Assembly: GCF_963675165.1 (NCBI RefSeq)
Contig: NC_087386.1
Coordinates: 298,931-362,930 of the forward strand
Direction of reading: 5' to 3'
Source of the DNA: Halichondria panicea
Lineage: Eukaryota > Porifera > Demospongiae > Suberitida > Halichondriidae
DNA: 64,000 bases
In this document: one piece after another, positions 25,273 through 38,752 of the stretch
Layout of the letters: each line of letters begins with the position of its first letter
How positions within the stretch are numbered: the stretch's first letter is position 1
Made by a program: the position numbers and the translations under genes
The notes under the pieces: generated by a model
What the model saw: only the letters and a program-made list of their open reading frames with translations
Databases searched by the model: none
What the model was told of the DNA's origin: nothing

Positions 25273-28200
25273 ATGGCAGAAGGAGGAACTATACAAGCAC
25301 TAACACTGCGCTACAGTTTAACTAACGTTGAGCCAGTTTATGAGGACGAGAAGCTGGTTGTCATCAACACTGGTAGCTATGGCAGGATACTCAAGGTGAT
25401 GGTCAATGGAGCTCTGTGTGCAGCCAAGGAGATACACTACAACATAGCCGTGGGGCCTGGCAACGTGAACGTGGAGCAGTTTACTAGAGAGATAGAACTG
25501 ATGAGTGGAATGCGGCACCCCAACGTGGTCCAGTTCCTAGGAGTGTGCCCATCAGTCCGACCCAACGCCATGTCACCACTACAAGAGGTGAATGTCCCCT
25601 GGCTCATCATGGAGTACCTTCCCTTTGAGTTACACTCAACACTCGAGAAACAACTTCAAATCCCACTGTCTGTGAAAATCGCTATTATGCTCGATATCTC
25701 ACGAGGTTTGTCGTATTTGCACAACAATCGATCGTCCGAGGAAATCATTCATCGTGATCTGAGTGCGCGTAATGTTCTCCTAACCTCGTCCCTCTCCGCC
25801 AAGTTAGCTGATTTTGGTGTCTCAAAACGCCGGGACTACAATGCCACCATGACCAAGAATACGGGCAACCCGTGGTTCATGCCTCCAGAGAACAAGCCTG
25901 GGAGTAATGTCCGCTATAACACTAAGATGGACATCTTCTCCTTTGGCGTGATTTTGCTCTTCATCATCATTGAGAAGTTTCCTGATGAGATCCTATTAGA
26001 CACATACCACAACGATCACGGGAACTTGTTAGCTCGATCAGAAGTGGAACGAAGACAAAAATATTTCGATATTGCCGAGGGATCTCATGACCCCGACACT
26101 TTGACCCTTGTGAACCTGTGCAAAGAATGCCTCGACAACCGACCCGGACATAGACCATCTGCAGAAAATGTATTAAACCATCTGAATCGCTTCCATTTAC
26201 CTGAGGATGCCATGGAAACGGACAAACTTCAGCTCATGATGAGAATGAGACAGCTGGGGAACGAACCACCGCAGTCTCCACGGCAACCACAAGAGGTATG
26301 AATAGTTTTAGTTTCATACAACTGTACAACTATTCAAAACTGTTGTTTTATGTGTCTATAATTATTATACCAAACTCGAAAGATAACACATTATAATAAT
26401 AGTGTACATATCTTTCCCCCCTACACATAGTAACCCTTCCCCCTCTCTCCCATATACAGACAGGACGACGTGAGGAGGTGGCAGCACTGCAGGCTGAACT
26501 AGGCCAGCTCAGGGAACAGCTGGTGAGATACCTACATGTATATGTGTCACTCGTGTGCCCGGAATTGTCCCTAGTGATGGCTAACTCATTTCAACAGCCA
26601 AATTAGTCTCTTTTATAGCCATAACCGACCGGTGTTTGTTTGTCCACCACCGACCTGTGTACTTGTGTATATAGCTAATGGTGTGTAGAAGAGCTACGTG
26701 CTCTAATCGTACTCTCCCCCACCCACACACTCCACCCACTCACGCTAGGATGGACGCACACAGGATGTTGAGAGGGTGGAGGGTCAACTGTCCCAGTTAA
26801 GGGTAAGTTTGTTCTTCACTATAATTACTGTATATGAGTTCCTTGTATGGCTGATGAATGTTGTTTTCAATTTTACTGTAGACTATAACAAAAACATGTA
26901 CATGTATATAATTATACGTACAATTGTGTACATAATAATTATTGGTAACAGTGTGGTTGAACGTCTTTCACCAGCCATAACTTGAGTACCGTTGACCCAA
27001 TGTCAAAAATTTTATGATTTTCTGAAAGCTTAGAAAGAGACCTTTCAAGTGATGTGTTTTAATCCAACATTTCGTTGGAGCCCAAATTTGTAATTTTTCG
27101 GCCTTGGACCATGGGCTATTATTCATGGTATCGCCAAATTGGTAAATACTTTTATCACTCAAAAAAGAAAGTTGATGACACCATTTGAAAGGTCTCTTTC
27201 TAAGCTTTCATAAAATCATAAAATTGTTGAAATTAGATCCACAGAATTCAAGTTATGGCAGCTGAAAGAATCCCCGAACTAAACCAAAGATTGTACACAT
27301 GTCCTGGGGTAGTTGGACATCTTTCAACAGTCATAACTTGAGTACCGTTGATCCAATGTCAAAAAATATATAATTTTCTGAGAGCTGAGAAATAGACCTT
27401 TCAAATGATGTGTTTCAATCCAAAATTTTGTCGGGGCCATATTACGGCCTTGGACCATGCATGGTATGGCCAAATTGGCAAATAATTGTATCGCTCAAAT
27501 ACAAACTTTGATGATACCATTTGAAAGGTCTTTTTCTAAGATTTCAAGAAAATCAGAAAATCATTAATCCACGGATTCCGAAGTACAGTATTTAGTTTGT
27601 ACTTAGCATCGTACCACACCCCCCACACACACACACACACACAGGTGCAAAGAGATGCTGAGCTGCAACGTATGCAAATACAAGCAGAACGGAACCTGGT
27701 ACGTTTACACTGACCTAGTAACTGTGTCTGGACAGAGCTAGCATCAGTGCAAGATCGGGGCAGCTATGACACACTACCACTAACCCCTCCCCCCCACACA
27801 CAGGAGGAGGCCCGCTCTGAGTGCCATAGGTTGGAGGCGGAGCTTGAGTCTAAGGAGGGGCAGCTGGCAGACAAACAGAGAGCTTTGGAGAGGGAGAAGG
27901 AGATCGCTGACAACTACCAGAGGATGATCAACTATGGGGAAAGTGAGAAGGACATGGAGATGGTTACGCTGAGGCAGCAGTTGACCAGACTCAACGAGGA
28001 GATTAGGAGAACTGAAGAAAAGTATACCTACGCTAAGGAAAATGCTCGCAGCTATGCAGTGAGTTCATGGGAACACTACCATACTTTGAGGCTCCCATAA
28101 TTGGGAAACTCTATCACTTGACATGAATTTGTCGGGCCTTTGCCTAAAACTGACCCTTGGTGCAGCTACATGTACTGACCCTTGGAGCAGCTACATGTAC

Positions 28201-28552
28201 TGACCCTTGGAGCAGCTACATGTAACTGTCTCTATTGCACTATAGGAACAGTTGCACAAGTTGGAGAGCAAACCATCAACAACCGAGGAGGCCAGCTTAC
28301 CCCCCCTGGTGAGTGACCCCCCACTGTGCATACATGTAGTGTAGCCAGCTTACCCCCACTGTGGTGTAGCTAGCCAACCCCCCTGGTGAGTGACCCCCCA
28401 CTGTGGTGTAGCTAGCCTACCCCCTGATGAGTGACCCCCCACTGTGTATACAACACTGTGTATACATAGCTACCTTACACAACTTTCATTTATGCATTTT
28501 TATGATATTTTAGTAGCTGTGCACACACACACACACACACACACGCACGCAC

Positions 28553-28596
<44 letters not shown>

Positions 28597-29554
28597 CCAC
28601 CGAGTGGTCTACAGACATCCCTGAGACTCAGCTGCTCCCGACAAGAGGAGCCTTCCCCTCGTGGGCTCCACTCAGCCCACTGTGTCCACTACAAGAACAA
28701 GATCTTATACGGCGGAGGAGAGCAGGCGGCCGAGGCCAACTATCTCAAGAGCATTCTCGCCTTCGACCTTGAGCTCAACAAGTAGGTTCAATAATGTATA
28801 TACTTACTGTGCAACAGCAGGAGCAGTTATTAATGAAGCATAAATATGGCATATAAATATTTATGGAGTGGGGGCACGTGTTTATATGCAAGATAATACA
28901 GTTGTGTACAGTAAGTACACTGCCAGTTTACAAGGTTTCCTAATTGGCCTGTTGTTGTTTTGCTCGCACTTGTTTTGTTTGCTCTTGTCTTGCTTGCTCT
29001 TGTATGGCCTCTTCCTCAGCTCTCTTAGTTTGTTTGACAGCCTCCACAAACTGCTTGAGCTCCTCCATTTCTCCTTGTTGGCCCTCCACTCTTTGCAAAT
29101 AATCCTCTTCTCTTTGACTAAACTGTGCCTCTAGTTCACTCAGCTTCTGCTCCAGCTTCTTCTGTACCTGGAGCATCTCTTGCATTGCCTCCTCTGTCTG
29201 GTGTTGCCCCGAGCGATTAGCTATCTCACTGTCAACTTGTCTCTGTTTCAGCTCTTTCATATCTTTTACGACACTTGCTCCACTTTTCTCTAGTGCCAGC
29301 ATACAGCCCAGGATCACTGCCAGTATGCCCAGTAGGAACATGTTAGGGGACTCTTTAGCTACTGCCATTCTCTCTTTGCTTTCTTTAGATCTGTGCTTTT
29401 GATGGGTGTGTCTGAGATAACCATCTCAGTTGACTAATGATGCATGGTTGTGATTTATGAAAGCTATGAATGTGATTATAAGTATTGTCTAAACATGGAA
29501 ACATTATCACATAACACACACACACGCACACACACACACACACACGCACGCACG

Positions 29555-29594
<40 letters not shown>

Positions 29595-30390
29595 CACACA
29601 CAGGTGGAGTGTGTTCTCTGCTCATCTAAAGCTAATGCACTTTGCACTCTTGGTTGTCGCTGGGGGCAGGCTCCTGATGGTCGGTGGCTATGACGACACA
29701 CGCAACGAGTACACTGACAAAATCTCTGAATTTGTCGAAGGCCAAGGCTGGAGAGAATTCTGTCGTCTGCCAGGAAAACTAGCTAAAACTGCCGTCCTTG
29801 CATATCGAACCTGGCTGATTGTGGCAGGTGGGTGTACAGAGGGAGCCCACTCACTTAGTCAAGTCCACGCTCTGGATCTGGGGCCGGGGGGCAGTAAAGG
29901 ATGGAAATCTCTAGCCCCCCTGCCCGAGAGTTGTCAAGGCTTTCAATGTGCATCTTACATTTCTCAACATCGGACCGACCAGTCTAAGGACGTGGGAGTA
30001 TGGTATCTAACCAGCTGCATTCACGGCTTACAATCGAAGCAACCGACAATGGCTGTATCCGTCCCAGATCTCGTTACCAAGGGGGCAAAGTGGTTGAGAA
30101 TTCCAGATCCCCCTGTTCGATCACCAGCCGTAACCACGTTGAGGGGTCATCTTTTGATTCTGGGGGGTCAAGATGCTAAGAAACAGAACTTGATCAGTAC
30201 CAAAGTGTATATGTATCACCACGGTACCAAGGAATGGCTGAGTGTGGCCGAAGTCAAGAATCCTAGATCACTGTCTACGTGTGTCAGCATGCATACCAAC
30301 CCTGACACTACCAAGTTTATGGTTCTCGGAGGAAAGGACAAGAGGAACAACTACTCCACAACTGTGGAAATATTCAATTGTGTTCCTTAG
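25273..30390 (+). CDS. Protein kinase / coiled-coil / kelch-repeat fusion protein
   Basis: Eight exons: 25273-26295, 26460-26522, 26749-26802, 27645-27698, 27804-28058, 28246-28308, 28597-28781 and 29604-30390, giving 827 residues. The kinase domain (about 20-310) has the Gly loop TGSYGRI, the lysine in CAAKEI, catalytic IIHRDLSARNVLL, LADFGVSKRR and FMPPE in place of APE. HRDLSARN points to the tyrosine/TKL side of the kinome. A heptad-rich coiled coil follows, split into five small phase-0 exons (63, 54, 54, 255 and 63 nt). Kelch-like blades follow (KILYGGGE...FDLELNKWS, LLMVGGYDD, LLILGGQDA, FMVLGGKD). No signal peptide, so probably cytosolic. AG|G across 28781/29604 rebuilds a kelch motif (NKWS), which supports the fusion. 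Substrate unknown. Confidence 0.85.
26963..27269. mobile_element. Palindromic MITE, copy 1
   Basis: In kinase-kelch intron 3. The termini are inverted: GTCTTTCACCAGCCATAACT at the left and AGTTATGGCAGCTGAAAG at the right. Inside, GAAAGCTTAGAAAGAGACCT faces its own inverse. No ORF. Confidence 0.8.
27320..27577. mobile_element. Palindromic MITE, copy 2 (right end decayed)
   Basis: It follows copy 1 by about 50 bp in the same orientation, starting CTTTCAACAGTCATAACTTG. The internal palindrome is kept, but the right terminus is truncated or diverged. Confidence 0.7.
28300..28440 (+). repeat. Minisatellite spanning the kinase-kelch exon 6 donor
   Basis: Three imperfect units contain CCCCTGGTGAGTGACCCCCC, then ACTGTG and TGTAGCTAGCC. 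The first GGTGAGT (28309) is the true donor. The second copy keeps GGTGAGT and the third reads GATGAGT. Confidence 0.85.
28940..29368 (-). CDS. Hypothetical single-pass membrane coiled-coil protein, nested in intron
   Basis: An uninterrupted 142-residue ORF opposite to kinase-kelch intron 7 (28782-29603). An N-terminal hydrophobic stretch (MFLLGILAVILGCMLAL, about residues 10-26) precedes a long Q/E/K-rich heptad coiled coil (about 35-140). This suggests a signal-anchored protein with a coiled-coil tail. No family was recognised. Sustained heptad periodicity and codon-like composition argue that it is real; an intronless nested gene or a retrocopy are both possible. No splice sites are required. 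Confidence 0.5.
   Translation of the reverse strand: MAVAKESPNMFLLGILAVILGCMLALEKSGASVVKDMKELKQRQVDSEIANRSGQHQTEEAMQEMLQVQKKLEQKLSELEAQFSQREEDYLQRVEGQQGEMEELKQFVEAVKQTKRAEEEAIQEQARQEQTKQVRAKQQQAN
29512..29602. repeat. (CA)n/(CACG)n microsatellite at kelch exon acceptor
   Basis: A CA/CG-rich run ends directly in the acceptor CACACAG at 29601-29603 of the kinase-kelch last exon. A similar run at 28521-28591 abuts the acceptor of exon 7. Confidence 0.9.
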
Positions 30391-30613
30391 AGCTAAATTG
30401 TATAATACTGTCTTGACTATAATAATTATTGTTACGTATATAACAGCTGCATGCCTCTCTCACACTGTGTGTTTTCTTAATCAATAAATCACTTTCTATT
30501 TTCTATTTTATACTTTTTGTATCCGTGTTTGATCAACAACAATAATTCATTAATAATTCAAAGACACATGATTGTTGAGTACATTATGATTATAGAGCAC
30601 AGTAAATAAATTA

Positions 30614-31649
30614 TTATCTAAATCTATCTAGTACATGTTTGTGTGGGGTGGTATTGTTCAAGTCTTTAGTTTCTTCATTTGTTTCCTCCACCTGCATCTT
30701 TCGCTTTAGCTCCTACAGAAAAGTAATATTTAATAGGCCACACAAGTGGTACAACTTACCGTTGCTATGGCGTCTTTACGCCCTCGCTTTTTGTGAAGCT
30801 TCTTAGAGAGGCTACTCCTCCCACGAGTCTTCCTCTTTTCTTTTACACCTCCTCTGCCAGTCGATTCCTATGCATGCATGTATGTGGGTGTAAATACAAT
30901 CACACACAAACAATCATGTGTGTACAGTACACACATCACCTGATACGTATACACATGTACACACATCACCTGACACACACACACATGATCACCTGACACA
31001 CACACATGTACACACATGATCACCTGATACGTATACACATGTACACACATGATCACCTGACTGCCTTCCTCAGTTGGCCCGGGGTTGACTCTACTGATGG
31101 TGTCTGGATCCAACGCTATCAACTCCGAGGGAATCTAGTAGCAAATACACAGTACACATCACTCAGTAAGGGAGAGTTGGGGAAGCTTGTGATTAAAATT
31201 AATCAATCGAAATGTAAACGTTCCTTTACCTTCTCCAGCAGTTGTTTGACTTCCCCCTCTTGTCTCTGCTTCTTTGTCTGATAAGGATTAGCCTCCAGAG
31301 CATCAAAGTTGGCCTCTCCACAACCTATAGAGGTCAACAAGGTCAACAACAGCTGACACACGAGTAGCACCACACTACATAAGGCACACACACACACTGT
31401 ACCTGGGACTATGATACTAGTGAACCCTGAACTGTGGCCAATACCAAGGCAGTCTTCAAATGGGCAGAACTCAACATCATTGACTTCTCCATTGACACTG
31501 TGTGTCATATAGGGGCCTGACTGCTTAACCACGCCCCCTAGTACACCCCTCCACACCTCCACCACACGCCCACGTCCCATAGCTAGCTGTCCTCGTTGGC
31601 TCACAGACAGAGACACTGCAGGACGATACGTCTGATAGGAGTGCAGCTC

Positions 31650-31690
<41 letters not shown>

Positions 31691-33416
31691 GGGGTACAGT
31701 TATACAAAAAATGTACATTGTACAGTATTAAAACACCAACAAAATGACTTAATGTTTGCAGCTGTTCTGTCAGAGAACTCCTAAACACAGATGTACATGT
31801 ACTGCACGACACAGCTGTTGTTGTTGGATTGACTAACTTGTAGTTTCTGATGTCCCATATTTTGAGTCTTGCATCCATACCAGCAGTGGCCATGTACCAT
31901 CCTCCCGTCTCTATGGCAATGGCCGTGAGAGGCGCTTGATGACAGAGCAGCTTGACCAACGATGTGTGCATATTAGGGCTCCACAGCGTCACAGTACCTG
32001 TGTATGTGGGCAGTGTGTGTGGGGGTGGTGGAGTGGGCGGGCCTTACCATTCTGATGTCCAAGATGCACTATTCCATTGTGAGGGTTGTGTGCCATACAT
32101 CGCAGTGATCCCATCTTTGTGCGGTGCTCTGTGATTGGTCGACCAGTCGACGTATCCACGTAGTTCAGATTACCATGGTCACTCTGGGAAGAGAGAAATG
32201 TGCTAAAAATCCAGCAAAAGACGCTATGTATGACAAACTGAGGGACAAACTATGGTCTACTAAAAACCAGTCAGTTTGAAACCACTGAAATGGACTTATT
32301 ACAAGTTATGGGCTTGTAATGTTAGCCACGACACATACAGCAAGGCTTACCGCAGCGACTAGTAGGAAGTGGTAGGGAAGGAAGGCTAACTTGTTGACCT
32401 CCCTAAGAGCTTTGAGACAGTGCAGCTCCATCCCCGAGGTATCATACACATACACGTGTCTCTTCTGGGCCACGGCATACATCATCTCATTGTGCAGAAA
32501 CCTGAGGACATACAGTATTATAGCGGGTATTAATGTTCGCGGTTTTCGATGATTAAGAATAAATTTATACCCATAAATTTAATATTGCTGCATGCATACT
32601 GCAAAAACCTTCCTGAGGGTCATTCTGCAAAAATGTATACCCTCGCAATATACCCGCTATATGGTACTTACAAGTGATGTACTGATACTTACTGGACATC
32701 ACGAACTGTTTCTCGGACATGAAATTCTGCCCCCAGCTTTTTTTCTTTCCATCCAACAGTAGCCAGATGACCTTTCTGACCTCCAAGTAACAGGTGGCTG
32801 GATGATACAATTACTTAATGATCACCATCATTAACAAACACACTGTTACCTTCCATTTCGTGAATAGTTGATACTGTATGGTCCAAAAGTGTCCAACTTC
32901 AAATCAAAGTACTAAAATGACATAATTAACGAGTGATTATAACGAGCAGGGGTCTCCTCACTTGCACACTGCTGGCTAGTGGAACAGCTGCTGCAATGTC
33001 CTCTTGCTTGAAACGATACGTCCTCTCCATTTGCTCAGCCTCCAAATACCTGCAACACAATATACACACATTGACACACAGGAGTTGGGTCGGAGGTAAA
33101 TGAACCCACGAACCCTGGTTCCTCTTGGAGCAGTAGTTCACTCCGAGCAGCCTTCTTAGCCGCTCTCTTATGCTGACCATCGCTCTCTTTGATGAAACGA
33201 CGAAGTTTCTTATCTTTAATATTCTGTGTAATGGTTATAATTATGCATGGTACATGTTGTTTTGGGAATTTTTACCTTTGTTTTTTTGTTTTTGACAAGT
33301 CTGTCGTATTTTGTAACCCTGTCCCGCGTGTCTCTCAGACTGAGGCCGCGCTCTTCCCTCTCCTCCCTCAGAGCAGCCTCCCTCGCCACTCGCTCCTCAC
33401 TCTCCTCTGAAAACAT
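30614..33416 (-). CDS. WDR46: WD repeat protein 46 (UTP7/BING4), SSU processome
   Basis: Thirteen minus-strand exons: 33276-33416, 33114-33223, 32962-33049, 32850-32911, 32693-32797, 32351-32501, 32048-32183, 31838-31997, 31403-31650, 31230-31324, 31057-31134, about 30760-30867, and 30614-30712. They encode about 526 residues (human 610). It is a nucleolar scaffold for 18S pre-rRNA processing. Landmarks are [29 protein letters not shown], the WD-type propeller with [33 protein letters not shown], the BING4 C-terminal block [20 protein letters not shown], a basic tail, and VLDRFR at the end (ALDRFVR in human). The N-terminal region is shorter than human, so an upstream exon may be missing. Confidence 0.93.
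30867..31056 (-). repeat. Minisatellite spanning the WDR46 exon 11 donor
   Basis: On the minus strand about five units read CAG|GTGATCATGTGTGTACAT or variants, with or without GTGTATACGTAT. The first is the authentic donor at 31057/31056. The rest of this short intron is essentially made of copies. Confidence 0.85.
32519..32675. mobile_element. ATAGCGGGT-family inverted-repeat element
   Basis: In WDR46 intron 5. The left end ATTATAGCGGGTATTAATG faces the right end TACCCGCTATATGGTA. It makes up nearly the whole intron. Confidence 0.65.
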
Positions 33417-33763
33417 AGCAACAGAGTCTGTTTCTTGATCTTCTATGTACGTGTAGGTTTCTCTGCAGACTAGTCCACGTGGTTACGGTATTTAATTTCA
33501 ATCTTTCTTATCTCGTTAATTTTAAAAGCCTCGAAAGGCTACTAGCCTCGAAAAAAAAAGCCTCGATTCTCCCTCCTTGCGTCCTGGAATCGAGGCTGTA
33601 AGTAGGCGTGTGCTCAGCTAGCTCAAGAAAATATACACAGTGACTATACTATAGTACTAGTCAATGCAGAGATAGAGTAATTATCTCTGGTCAATGGAAG
33701 TGGTTTCCTATGGATCACAAAGGTACTAGCGTCTCTTGCTCTTGACTGTGTGTATGCTATGAT
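33417..33763. promoter_or_regulatory. Divergent intergenic region, WDR46/WDR13
   Basis: 347 bp separate the two opposing start codons. It contains GCCTCGA-rich inverted repeats at 33530-33600 (GCCTCGATTCTCCC ... GAATCGAGGCTG). A bidirectional promoter is inferred from the spacing only. Confidence 0.45.
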
Positions 33764-36993
<3,230 letters not shown>

Positions 36994-37231
36994 ATCACAT
37001 ACGCTTAATCTCCTAGCTATAATATTACTTTTTGTGTTTAATAGTATGTTTCCTCACAATATTAATGTTATTGAATTGAAAAACCAACAATAACGATGTA
37101 TCACAAAAGTTCTATATTATACTCAAAAATGGCTATTCTTACGTACACTAAAGTTCAAACTTCATGTGCTACAAAAGAGCTAAGAAATCACTTGAAATAC
37201 ACACAATGACAGTACACTAGTGTCTGAACTA

Positions 37232-38367
37232 TCATACAGTCTTTCTGTCAGTCATCACTCGAATAATAGATCCCAGTCCAGCCTCAGCCACGGCCTGTGT
37301 GGGCGGTGGGGTGTGTGGTGTGTGTGTGTGTAGGTACCAATAGCTGTACATACACAATAACACTAATTATTGGTTATAACATTAAGTTTGAAAGGTCAGT
37401 GGTTTAACCATTTTTGAGAAGCTGTGAAAGTACATCCCATTACATGACATGCTTACTTATAATCATAATCAGGTGGGAGGGGATTCATCACGACCCACGA
37501 TACCCAGGCTAGTAGTTACAATACACACCTTCTCGTGCCAGACCAGTAACGTGCCACAAGAATTCTCAGTTGGTTCTGCAAACCCTCGGTAGATGTACTT
37601 CATAAGAATGTCCCTCTGTTCGTTGTCTAGTGAGCTCACAGTCTTGCCAATCTCAGAGGACTTGAACCTTGTCAGAACATCCAGTACCATACTGAAGTTA
37701 CGATCCTGCAGGTCATGTGATACGATCATACAACACTGTAGTACAGATATAATTATAGGCAATTAAGAAATGTGGTGTAAGGATTAGACTGGCTACTGGT
37801 TTTGACCTAAAAAGGTAAAACTGATCACCTAAACAGAAAACACAACAAACATACAAACACTCCAACTGGACACACTGCTATTATGATACCAACTATATCT
37901 ACTACATAGAGCTTCAATCGTGAGTTAATAAGACCACTCACCTTCACGGCCTTGTCTTTGACTCCAAACGGAGGATCTTTCAGTGCTACTTGAAGTGCCC
38001 CTTGAGTATTACCAGTGATCATCAGTCAAGGAAACACACACACACACTGTATATGCTCGAACAATTACTGAGTAGCCGACCTATTATTAAGCAAGCTAGT
38101 GGTTTAATACGTTATTAGTGGCTACGTGTAAGAGATTACTAGACGCACACGCAGCATGAGTAATAGCCTGGCTATATAGGTGTGTGCTAGTAGTATTATT
38201 AGTGGTTGAGGATATGAGGACACGAGGCTCTTGATCTCAGACTCTCTCTGACTGACAGTATCTGTATCACCACTCTCATCTTGAGTATCCTCATCTCTGA
38301 AGTTCTCCTCGTCGAGCTCATCCACATCTACCTTCCTGAAGTCATCCGTACGAGTGTTCTTGGACAT
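37232..38367 (-). CDS. ARPC5: Actin-related protein 2/3 complex subunit 5 (p16-Arc)
   Basis: Four minus-strand exons: 38216-38367, 37942-38014, 37529-37705 and 37232-37294, giving 154 residues (human 151). It is a structural subunit of the Arp2/3 complex, which nucleates branched actin. The N-terminal MSKNTRTDDFRKVDVDELDE, the block RDILMKYIYRGF, LVWHEKAVAEAGLGSIIRVM and the end DRKTV are near-identical to human ARPC5. The first intron (38015-38215) has no usable GT-AG pair but fits a U12 AT-AC intron exactly, restoring SSGNTQGALQVAL in frame. A downstream ATG without this intron would lose the conserved N-terminus. Confidence 0.95.
38015..38215 (-). other. U12-type AT-AC intron of ARPC5
   Basis: On the minus strand the intron begins ATATCCTC and ends GATCAC, with a branch-point sequence TTCCTTGAC about 11 bases before the AC end. 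All three match minor-spliceosome AT-AC consensus sequences. The flanking codons join as TC|T, restoring a conserved reading frame. Confidence 0.85.
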
Positions 38368-38752
38368 CCTGTGGCGACTCAGTGAGCTCCTAGTACAGTA
38401 AAGAAAGCTTAGTGTAGTAGAAACTATATAGCTATAGAAGCGCTTGTGATGGTTTTGGACTAATTAAGGGTCACGTGCAAATCACGAAAGAGAAAGAAGA
38501 GTTTTCCTATAGACGACCTTTCCCCTAGTTTCATTTTCTAACCACTAACACCTTTCCCACATTTTTAATTCACATACATGTACATGTAATATACAAAAAT
38601 AAACAGTTGACGGGAATAATTTATAAGGAAGAAGGAAGAAATAGAAATAGAGTACTTGTAAGCAGAATACACAAAAGCAAGTGCACTGTAGTAATACAGA
38701 CTTGTCATAGACACCATCACTGTACATACATAATAAAGAGTTTCCACAAAAA
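38368..38752. other. Intergenic between ARPC5 5' and CDK9 3' ends
   Basis: 385 bp, AT-rich. It should contain the ARPC5 promoter and CDK9 3' UTR. Several AATAAA-like strings are seen on both strands. No gene recognised. Confidence 0.5.
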
